DNA of 20,368 bases from Geobacter sp. UBA2189 (lineage in GTDB: Bacteria > Desulfobacterota > Desulfuromonadia > Geobacterales > Pseudopelobacteraceae): the NCBI GenBank assembly GCA_002328035.1, contig DCVL01000029.1, forward strand, positions 1 to 20,368, written 5' to 3'. Position 1 is the stretch's first letter; every line of letters begins with the position of its first letter. Under the pieces are notes generated by a model. The model did no database searches, had not been told where the DNA came from, and saw nothing but the letters and a program-made list of their open reading frames with translations. Made by a program: the position numbers and the translations under genes. This document shows, piece by piece, positions 6,379 to 13,315 of this stretch.

Positions 6379-7461
6379 ATGGAAAGAAGCAATCAGATAG
6401 GCTGGGCGCAGGTAAGGGCAGGCCTTTTTATCCTTATTACCCTGATCCTGACTGCCGGAGCGATACTGCTGATGGGGCAGAAGACCAAGATGTTTACTCC
6501 GACAAGCAAGATCCGGATAAACATGCAGAACGTAACCGGACTTAAGGAGGGAGCTCCTGTATGGCTTGCTGGGGTAGATGTTGGTGTTGTTCAGAAGATA
6601 AGCTTTGAAAACCCACGCGACAACAACGAGGTGCTGGTTATCGCAGAGGTTGATTCGGAAGCCCACAAGAAAATAGGATCTGATTCGTTAATTACGATCA
6701 AAACCAGAGGACTTATGGGGGAAAAGTACGTTGATATAATGCCCTCCGCCACCTATCACGAAAAACCGGCCAACCAGTTCAGCGGCAAGGTAGTTCATAC
6801 TATTGACGACGTTGCCCAGAAGGCCGGCGTAACCTTTGAAAAGCTTAACAGTATTGTGGATAACGTTCAATCCGGCAAAGGCACCCTCGGGATGTTGGCA
6901 ACAGACACAAAGCTGTACATCAACGCTGTGGAACTTTCTAACGAATTAAACATACTGGCCGGCAATATCAATCGGGGAGAAGGGACATTAGGTAAGCTTG
7001 CACGCAGCGGAGAGCCATATGACAAACTGATGCAGATCCTCTCCAGAGCCGATAAAACTCTGCAGGATATCCAGTCTTCGGATGGCACACTGAATCGTCT
7101 TATCTACGACAGGTCACTCTACACAAAGCTTGTATCACTAGCTGAAAAGAGCAACCAGGCGGCGGATGATGTGCGTGAATTAAATCGTAAGCTTACATCA
7201 AAGGATAATACCCTGGGGATGCTGCTTAATGACAAAGAACTTTACGACAAGGGATTATCTCTTATCACCAGGGCTGATAACTCCATGAAGGATCTGGAGG
7301 CTGTTACAGCGAAAATAAAGGCAGGCGAAGGAACCGCAGGAAAGCTGATAACCGAAAAAGTGCTGTATGAAAAACTTGACAGGACGGTTGAGTCACTCGA
7401 CGCTCTGGTTGTAGATATAAAGAAAAACCCGGGACGCTACGTCAAATTTTCACTGTTTTAA
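6379..7461 (+). CDS. MCE/MlaD family envelope lipid-transport protein
   Basis: MCE proteins bind lipid in the periplasm and work with an MlaE-type permease and MlaF-type ATPase to move phospholipids between membranes. Residues 16-34 are one N-terminal transmembrane anchor. The MCE domain follows at about 41-128, with KIRINMQNVTGLKEGAPVWL, then the VDVGVVQKI strand and the LITIKTRGLMGEKYVDI strand. The C-terminal part (150-360) is helical and carries five related segments centred on (G/D)GTLGxL...LYxKL, at about 166, 200, 234, 275 and 316. CGAGGA lies 8 nt before the ATG. The permease and ATPase genes are not in this window. The next gene starts 18 bp downstream, so the protein is co-transcribed with M16 peptidases. 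Confidence 0.9.
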   Translation: MERSNQIGWAQVRAGLFILITLILTAGAILLMGQKTKMFTPTSKIRINMQNVTGLKEGAPVWLAGVDVGVVQKISFENPRDNNEVLVIAEVDSEAHKKIGSDSLITIKTRGLMGEKYVDIMPSATYHEKPANQFSGKVVHTIDDVAQKAGVTFEKLNSIVDNVQSGKGTLGMLATDTKLYINAVELSNELNILAGNINRGEGTLGKLARSGEPYDKLMQILSRADKTLQDIQSSDGTLNRLIYDRSLYTKLVSLAEKSNQAADDVRELNRKLTSKDNTLGMLLNDKELYDKGLSLITRADNSMKDLEAVTAKIKAGEGTAGKLITEKVLYEKLDRTVESLDALVVDIKKNPGRYVKFSLF

Positions 7462-7479
7462 GACAAAAAGGAAGAGATT

Positions 7480-8979
7480 ATGCGACAAATTATGAAGATT
7501 TTTATCTGCCTTTGCCTGATTATTTTATTGCCAGGAACAGGACTGGCAGCCAATCTACAGGATAAGGTTGTTGAACATACCTTCAAGAACGGTCTGAAGT
7601 TACTGATGGTTGAGCGTCACACATCTCCCACTGTTTCAGCCTGGATCAGGTTCAAGGTTGGATCTGTTCATGAGCGTAGTGATGAGCGTGGTGTTGCCCA
7701 CCTTCTTGAACATATGTTGTTCAAAGGGACAAAAACACTAGGCACCAGGGATTATTCGAGAGAAGCGCCTATTCTGCGCAAGATTGAAAAGACTGCCCAG
7801 TTGATGCTGGCAGAAGAGGCAAAAGGGTCGGACGGAGATATTGGGAAGCTTGAAAGGCTTCGCACAGAGCTTGCAAGCCTTGAGAAGCAGGCGGGAAAAT
7901 ATATCATAAAGGATGAGTTTTTCGATCTCTATTCCCGTAATGGAGGAACAGGCTATAACGCCTTCACCAGCCGCGACGGCACAGCCTATATGATTTCCCT
8001 GCCATCCAACAAGCTCGAATTATGGGCTGCAATTGAATCCGACCGGATGAAAAACCCTGTGCTGCGTGAATTCTACACGGAACGCTCTGTAGTTATGGAA
8101 GAACGCAGACGCTCATATGACGCAGAGTTATCAGCAAAACTGTGGGAGGAGTTTGTTGCTGCGGCCTATAACACACATCCTTACGGCCAGCCGACCATCG
8201 GATGGACATCGGATATTAAACAGCTCTCCCGCACCAAGGCAGAATCTTTTCTGCGGCGCTACTACGCTCCCCAAAATGCAGTAATAGCAGTTGTCGGTGA
8301 TATAAAAACTGATGAGGTTATCCGTCTGGTGGGACGCTATTTCGGGGATATTCCACCCGGCACGCCGGTGCCTGTAATTGCCGACACTGAGGAGAAGCAG
8401 CAGGGTGAAAGAAGGGTTGAGATTATCGGCGATGCAGAGCCGGAGCTGGTGATTGGATTCCATAAACCGGCAATCAGAAGCGACGATGATTATGTATTTG
8501 ATCTGATTAATGGTATTCTTAACAATGGCCGCAGCTCCCGCCTTTATCGCGCACTGGTGCTTGAAAAACAACTTGCAACTCAGGTTTCTGTCTTTGATGC
8601 ACCAGGAACCATCTACCCGAATCTGTTCGTACTTTATGCAGCGCCCCGTTCTCCCCATACCGCTGAAGAGGTTGAAAAAGCGCTTCTGGCAGAGCTGGAG
8701 AGGCTAAAATATGAACCTGTAAGCGATAGGGAACTGAAGAGGATACTTAACCAGCTTGAATATCAGGAGGCGCGTCAGATGGGAACAAATGGCGGCTTGG
8801 CCAGAAACCTTACGGAATATGAAGTAACAGCCTTAACATGGCGTTATTTAACCACTTATAAGGAGAAACTTGCAAGAGTCACTCCGTCTGATATCCAGAG
8901 AGTTGCACAAAAGTATTTTATACGTGAAAACCGGATAGTCGGGACACTGGTAACAAAGAAGGAAGGGGGGGTGCTTTGA
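7480..8979 (+). CDS. M16 family zinc metallopeptidase (pitrilysin/processing-peptidase type), exported
   Basis: This is a periplasmic M16 peptidase. The inverted zinc motif HLLEH is at residues 74-78 (H74 and H78 bind zinc, E77 is the catalytic base). The remaining zinc ligand should be a Glu in the ERSVVMEERR helix (201-210). A signal peptide covers about residues 1-24 (FICLCLIILLPGTGLAA). Compared with short M16B proteins there is a lysine/glutamate-rich helical insertion at about 93-145 between the HLLEH helix and the GGTGYNAFTS segment. The second half has the typical NGRSSRLYRALVLEKQLA segment. At 499 aa it is a two-domain half-unit, which normally pairs with a second half-unit; the next gene supplies one. 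AAGGAAGAG precedes the ATG. A second ATG, four codons further in (residue 5), is also possible. Confidence 0.92.
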   Translation: MRQIMKIFICLCLIILLPGTGLAANLQDKVVEHTFKNGLKLLMVERHTSPTVSAWIRFKVGSVHERSDERGVAHLLEHMLFKGTKTLGTRDYSREAPILRKIEKTAQLMLAEEAKGSDGDIGKLERLRTELASLEKQAGKYIIKDEFFDLYSRNGGTGYNAFTSRDGTAYMISLPSNKLELWAAIESDRMKNPVLREFYTERSVVMEERRRSYDAELSAKLWEEFVAAAYNTHPYGQPTIGWTSDIKQLSRTKAESFLRRYYAPQNAVIAVVGDIKTDEVIRLVGRYFGDIPPGTPVPVIADTEEKQQGERRVEIIGDAEPELVIGFHKPAIRSDDDYVFDLINGILNNGRSSRLYRALVLEKQLATQVSVFDAPGTIYPNLFVLYAAPRSPHTAEEVEKALLAELERLKYEPVSDRELKRILNQLEYQEARQMGTNGGLARNLTEYEVTALTWRYLTTYKEKLARVTPSDIQRVAQKYFIRENRIVGTLVTKKEGGVL

Positions 8980-10391
8980 TGATTATCCGGCATATTTTTT
9001 TATTATTGCTGACTCTATGCTGGTCAACCCAGGTTCTTGCCGCTCAAACATCGGCCAATCCACGCACAATGACCTTTGCGCCTCTTGAGTTCAGGATTCC
9101 TAAAGCAGAGCGTGTTCTCCTGCAAAACGGCACCCCTGTTTATCTGATGGAGGACAAAGAACTTCCAATTGTTTCCGTATCTGCCCTTATCCCTACCGGA
9201 TCAGTTTATGATCCGGCTGGTAAGAGCGGCCTTGCAAGCCTGACCGGCGCCCAGATGCGTGATGGCGGAACCCGTTCTCTTGCCCCTACAGCGCTCGATG
9301 ATGAGTTGGAGTTTATGGCATCCTCGGTTGAAAGCAGTTTCAGCAAGGATCTCGGCATGGTTTCATGCAGCAGCCTTACCAGAAATCTTGAGCGGACTCT
9401 TCAGCTCTTCAGCGAGGTGCTACTCTACCCTGCCTTTGATATCAAGCGGTTTAATATCTCAAAACAGCAGGCATTTGAGCTGTTACGACGTCAGAATGAC
9501 GACCCCAAAGAGGTCGGCGACAGAGAACTGACCAGGGCTATCTACGCCGGTCATCCTTTAGGCAGGTTTCCTGACAGGGCTTCAGTAGAGGCAATTACAA
9601 GGGATGATCTGCTATCTTTTCATCGCCGTTTTGTACGTCCTGATACCATGATCCTTACTGTATCTGGTGACTTTGACCGGAACAGTATCCTTAAATCACT
9701 CAACAGTCTTATCGGTTCGGCTAAGCCTGAAGGCAAGCTGGATCTGCCGGATATTCCGGATCCGAAACTGCAATTTGTGCCTGAACTCCTTTATGCCCCT
9801 AAAAAGATCAACCAATCGGTGATAAGAATGGGGCATCTGGGGATAAAAAAGGATGATCCGGATCTGTACGCCATAAGGGTGTTGGATTTTATCCTGGGAG
9901 GCAGTTTTACATCCCGCCTTACCATGGAGATACGGACAAATCAGGGACTGGCCTATAATGTAGGGAGCAGTTTTGAGGTTGGTCGCCGTTTTACAGGCCT
10001 TTTTACCGCAGAAACAGAAACCAGAAGTGAGGCAACGGCCAGGACGATCAGGCTTATGAGCTCCATCATCAATGGTGTGCGAACCGCCCCTGTGACAGAA
10101 CAGGAGCTTAAAATGGCAAAAGATTCAATAATAAACTCCTTTCTGTTCGGATTTACGACTCCGGCAAGCGTAGTTCTTCAGCAGGCAAGGCTTGAGTTTT
10201 ACGGTTATGAGACTGATTTTCTGGATCGCTATCGTGAAAGAATAGCGGCTGTGACCAGGGAGGATATACTTCGCGCAGCCCGGAAACACCTGCATCCCGA
10301 CGCCTTCAAGCTGGTTGTTGTAGGGGAACAGAAGGAGTTTGACAAACCGCTATCAACCTTTGGAAAGGCAATAACGCTGGAGCTGAAATAG
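8979..10391 (+). CDS. M16 family peptidase homologue lacking the zinc motif
   Basis: This protein is related to the preceding peptidase but is probably not catalytic. At the place of HxxEH it reads GLASLTGAQM, with no His or Glu ligand pair. It resembles the partner subunits of two-chain M16B enzymes, which help hold the substrate. An N-terminal signal peptide (IFLLLLTLCWSTQVLAA) directs it to the periplasm. The conserved second-domain segment GGSFTSRLTMEIRTNQGLAY is intact. The ATG at 8979-8981 overlaps the previous TGA by one base, and GGAAGGGGGG lies upstream. A TTG at 8976 would add one residue. Tight coupling to the active subunit suggests fixed stoichiometry. Confidence 0.9.
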   Translation: MIIRHIFLLLLTLCWSTQVLAAQTSANPRTMTFAPLEFRIPKAERVLLQNGTPVYLMEDKELPIVSVSALIPTGSVYDPAGKSGLASLTGAQMRDGGTRSLAPTALDDELEFMASSVESSFSKDLGMVSCSSLTRNLERTLQLFSEVLLYPAFDIKRFNISKQQAFELLRRQNDDPKEVGDRELTRAIYAGHPLGRFPDRASVEAITRDDLLSFHRRFVRPDTMILTVSGDFDRNSILKSLNSLIGSAKPEGKLDLPDIPDPKLQFVPELLYAPKKINQSVIRMGHLGIKKDDPDLYAIRVLDFILGGSFTSRLTMEIRTNQGLAYNVGSSFEVGRRFTGLFTAETETRSEATARTIRLMSSIINGVRTAPVTEQELKMAKDSIINSFLFGFTTPASVVLQQARLEFYGYETDFLDRYRERIAAVTREDILRAARKHLHPDAFKLVVVGEQKEFDKPLSTFGKAITLELK

Positions 10392-10446
10392 CCCTGGGTA
10401 ACCAAAGAGGATCCTGCAAAGGCTACAGTTTTGAATCGAATTGGGA

Positions 10447-12267
10447 TTACATCTCCACCCTTGTAACCACCCCCTGCAGCTTTGCTGCGGGGAGTTTGTT
10501 AAACTGGACAAAGTTGGGGGTCAGTTTCTTAAGCAGTGCAAAGACCTTCCAGAACGGATTCTGGGTGGCTATATCCTCAATGCCGTAGAAGATAACCTTT
10601 TCAGTAATCCCGTGCGCCCTGATATTCTTCTCAATATCAATCACCTCCATATAACCGGCTCGGATCTCAAAACCCTCAAGACCCAACCCCATATCGGTGG
10701 TATGCATATTCTCAAGACCAAACGGCTCATCGGTTCTTATTATGGATATAAGAACATTTCTCTCATAGATAATGTTGCTCCGAATCACACAATGAACAAG
10801 GTATGGTGGAATAACATCCAGCCCCCTCACAAAGAATAGGCCGGTTCCCGGTATATTCCGTGATTTGCTGTAGATCTGTTCGTAAGATAGCTTGAAGGTT
10901 TCCAGATCAAGAGGTTTAAGTGAGTTGTATAGAGCCTTCTGCCCTCTGGTCCAAATCAATATGGTTATGAAAGGAACGGAGGCGAGTATGATAGACCAGT
11001 ATGCTCCGTGCGGTATCTTTGAGAAGGTTGATGTGAAATAGAGCAGATCTATCAACCCCACAACAGCCACAATCGGCACCTTCCACTTTTTCATCGTGTG
11101 TGAATAGACCATCATCATCATAATGGCCGTAATAGTCATCGAACCGGTTACAGCCATGCCGTAGGCAGCAGCAAGATTGGATGATTTCTGGAAAAAGAAC
11201 ATCACAAAGATAACGGCAACCATAAGTATCCAGTTGACCGAACCGATATATATCTGTGACTGGATATGTGTAGAGGTGTAGTCAACCTTAAACAGAGGCA
11301 TAAGGCGGGTGGTAATCCCCTGATAAACAATGGAAAAAACACCGCTTATAATTGCCTGTGACGCAATGATTGTCGCCATAATGGTAAGGAGCAGGAACGG
11401 GATATAAAGAAGGGGAGCCTGATGATTAATCATGCCGAAAAGTATATTTTTGGCATCAGGATGCTGGATGATGAAGGCACCCTGCCCAAGATAATTCAGA
11501 TACAGGGCAAAAAAGACAAAATACCAGGCTCGCACGATAGGCTTGCGTCCAAGATGACCCATATCGGCATACAGAGCCTCTCCACCAGTTGCGCAGAGAA
11601 TCACCTCTGACAGTACAAAAAAGGAGGAAAACCCGTTAGCTCTAAAGAACTCAAACGCATAATTCGGGCTTATCGCTTTTACAATCCCAGGCATACCGAA
11701 GATGGAAGTCAGACCGGAAATCATAAGGGCAAGAAAATAGATCGCCATGACGGGGCCAAATATTTTTGCCATCTTGTCGGTGCCGCGAGATTGGAAAAAA
11801 AACAGTGTAAAGGCTATCAAAGCGGCAATTATCACAAGCAGTGACTGCTTTGTGCCAGCCAATGCAGGGATGAGCAGCAGACCTTCAACTGCAGAGAGTA
11901 TGGAGATTGCAGGAGTAATAACTCCGTCACCCAGAAGAAGCGACACACCAAGAAAGGAGAGGAACCCGGCAAAGGCAAGCAGACGCCCTTTTTTGAGCAT
12001 CTTGATCAGGATCTCCCTTAGAACTATCTCTCCCCCCTGCCCCTTTTTCCCAAGCGACATTGCAAGCCATGAATATTCAACAGTTACCAGAATTGTCATT
12101 GTCCAGAATACAAGCGAGAGTATGCCGTAGACGTTCTCCACTGTAGGTCTGGTCAGGGTAAATACAACCGTAAGGGTATATATCGGGCTGGTGCCAATAT
12201 CTCCAAATACCAGCCCGAGAGCCTTTATAATACCGCCGAAGAAAGAGTCTTCCGACTTATGGATCAT
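10447..12267 (-). CDS. kup: KUP family potassium uptake protein
   Basis: Kup brings K+ into the cell by proton symport across the inner membrane. The hallmark GDIGTSPIYTL is at residues 22-32 in the first helix. About twelve hydrophobic segments follow to about residue 440, including the QSRGTDKMAKIFGP region and the GGEALYADMGHLG segment typical of the family. A cytoplasmic C-terminal domain of about 150 residues completes the protein. Length 606 aa is close to E. coli Kup (622). The ATG at 12265-12267 follows CAGGACAG. The gene is divergent from dapF across a 171-bp gap with an inverted repeat, and convergent with the M16 pair across 55 bp. Confidence 0.95.
   Translation of the reverse strand: MIHKSEDSFFGGIIKALGLVFGDIGTSPIYTLTVVFTLTRPTVENVYGILSLVFWTMTILVTVEYSWLAMSLGKKGQGGEIVLREILIKMLKKGRLLAFAGFLSFLGVSLLLGDGVITPAISILSAVEGLLLIPALAGTKQSLLVIIAALIAFTLFFFQSRGTDKMAKIFGPVMAIYFLALMISGLTSIFGMPGIVKAISPNYAFEFFRANGFSSFFVLSEVILCATGGEALYADMGHLGRKPIVRAWYFVFFALYLNYLGQGAFIIQHPDAKNILFGMINHQAPLLYIPFLLLTIMATIIASQAIISGVFSIVYQGITTRLMPLFKVDYTSTHIQSQIYIGSVNWILMVAVIFVMFFFQKSSNLAAAYGMAVTGSMTITAIMMMMVYSHTMKKWKVPIVAVVGLIDLLYFTSTFSKIPHGAYWSIILASVPFITILIWTRGQKALYNSLKPLDLETFKLSYEQIYSKSRNIPGTGLFFVRGLDVIPPYLVHCVIRSNIIYERNVLISIIRTDEPFGLENMHTTDMGLGLEGFEIRAGYMEVIDIEKNIRAHGITEKVIFYGIEDIATQNPFWKVFALLKKLTPNFVQFNKLPAAKLQGVVTRVEM
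10471..10492 (+). terminator. terminator-like hairpin for the MCE/M16 operon, inside the kup 3' end
   Basis: On the plus strand CCCC-t-GCAGC pairs with GCTGC-GGGG around a TTT loop, nine G-C-rich pairs with one bulged T. AGTTTGTT follows. It lies 80 nt beyond the M16 homologue stop and overlaps the last codons of kup, which is read the other way. On the kup strand no T-run follows, so it would act on plus-strand transcripts only. Confidence 0.45.
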
Positions 12268-12315
12268 TTTCTGTCCTGAATATCAATTGCCTGATAGAAA
12301 GCGCTTCATTGCATT

Positions 12316-12340
12316 TATACTTTTATTTACTGAAAGTATA
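12316..12340. promoter_or_regulatory. 25-bp inverted repeat in the kup-dapF divergent promoter region
   Basis: Perfect 8-bp arms TATACTTT (12316-12323) and AAAGTATA (12333-12340) flank a 9-bp centre. Each arm contains TATACT, a 5-of-6 match to a -10 box, one on each strand, so the repeat may be the operator or core of a divergent promoter. It lies 49 bp from the kup ATG and 99 bp from the dapF ATG. The binding protein is unknown. Confidence 0.45.
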
Positions 12341-12374
12341 GAGGTTACATTTACAACACAACCGTGATTTCGTC

Positions 12375-12403
12375 TTGTTGCCCTGTTTGTATTCTGTTAT
12401 TTT
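12375..12403 (+). promoter_or_regulatory. weak candidate promoter for the dapF operon
   Basis: TTGTTG (12375-12380) and TATTTT (12398-12403) are spaced 17 bp apart on the plus strand, about 36 bp before the dapF ATG. The spacing is ideal, but the hexamers match consensus at only 3 and 4 bases. Confidence 0.3.
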
Positions 12404-12438
12404 GACCGTCCAGATACTGAAACCGATGGAGGAAGTCA

Positions 12439-13275
12439 ATGAAATTCACCAAGATGCATGGCGCTGGCAACGATTATGTTTACGTTAACTGCTTTGAAGA
12501 AAAGGTAGAAAATCCTGCGGATATAGCAATAAAGGTTTCAAACCGGAACTTTGGAATCGGTTCGGACGGGCTGATCCTTATCATGCCGTCCGACAAGGCA
12601 GATGTAAGGATGCGTATGTTCAACAGCGACGGCTCGGAGTCTGAGATGTGCGGAAACGGCATCCGCTGTGTAGCCAAGTATGCCTACGATCACGGGATTG
12701 TAAAAAAGGACGAGATAACCGCAGAGACCGGAGCCGGAATCCTGACCCTTAAACTATTCCCCAATAAAGAGAACAAAATAGATCGTGTTCGGGTCAATAT
12801 GGGGCCTCCCCGTCTATCTCGCGAAGAGATCCCGATGAACGGTTCCGCTATTGACAAAGTGGTTGCAGAACCACTGACTGTGTTGGATAAATCGTTCAAT
12901 ATAACCTGCGTATCCATGGGTAATCCCCACTGCATCATCTATGTTGATGATGTTGATAACTTCCCTGTAGCTACATATGGTTCTCTCATAGAAAACCACC
13001 AGCTGTTCCCCCGTAGAACCAATGTGGAATTTGTGCAGATTATATCACGCTCCGAGGTGAAACAACGGACATGGGAACGTGGAGCAGGGGAGACACTTGC
13101 CTGCGGAACCGGCGCAAGCGCCGTATGCGTAGCCGGAGTTCTCAATAATCTGACCGACAGAAAGATATTGAATCATCTTGCTGGTGGCGATCTGGAACTG
13201 GAATGGCCAGAGAATGGTTCGGTATTTATGACCGGACCGGCAACCGAGGTTTTTTCGGGTGTTATCGCTTTGTAG
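12439..13275 (+). CDS. dapF: diaminopimelate epimerase
   Basis: DapF interconverts LL- and meso-diaminopimelate in the cytosol, the next-to-last step of lysine synthesis and the source of meso-DAP for peptidoglycan. It is a cofactor-free two-base racemase. Both catalytic cysteines are present: C71 in EMCGNGIRC and C222 in LACGTGASAV. The N-terminal signature MHGAGNDYVY and the GNPHCIIYVDD segment are also intact. Length 278 aa is normal. The ATG is well placed 6 nt after GGAGGAAG. It opens a run of plus-strand genes; the phosphorylase start lies 40 bp after its stop. Confidence 0.97.
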   Translation: MKFTKMHGAGNDYVYVNCFEEKVENPADIAIKVSNRNFGIGSDGLILIMPSDKADVRMRMFNSDGSESEMCGNGIRCVAKYAYDHGIVKKDEITAETGAGILTLKLFPNKENKIDRVRVNMGPPRLSREEIPMNGSAIDKVVAEPLTVLDKSFNITCVSMGNPHCIIYVDDVDNFPVATYGSLIENHQLFPRRTNVEFVQIISRSEVKQRTWERGAGETLACGTGASAVCVAGVLNNLTDRKILNHLAGGDLELEWPENGSVFMTGPATEVFSGVIAL

Positions 13276-13315
13276 CTGATTTAATAAGGAATAGAACACA
13301 GATCCGAGGTGCTAA

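Noticed and set aside
10441..10839. 132-aa plus-strand frame overlapping the kup 3' end
   Set aside because: It is antisense to the Kup C-terminal domain and has no ribosome site or family resemblance.
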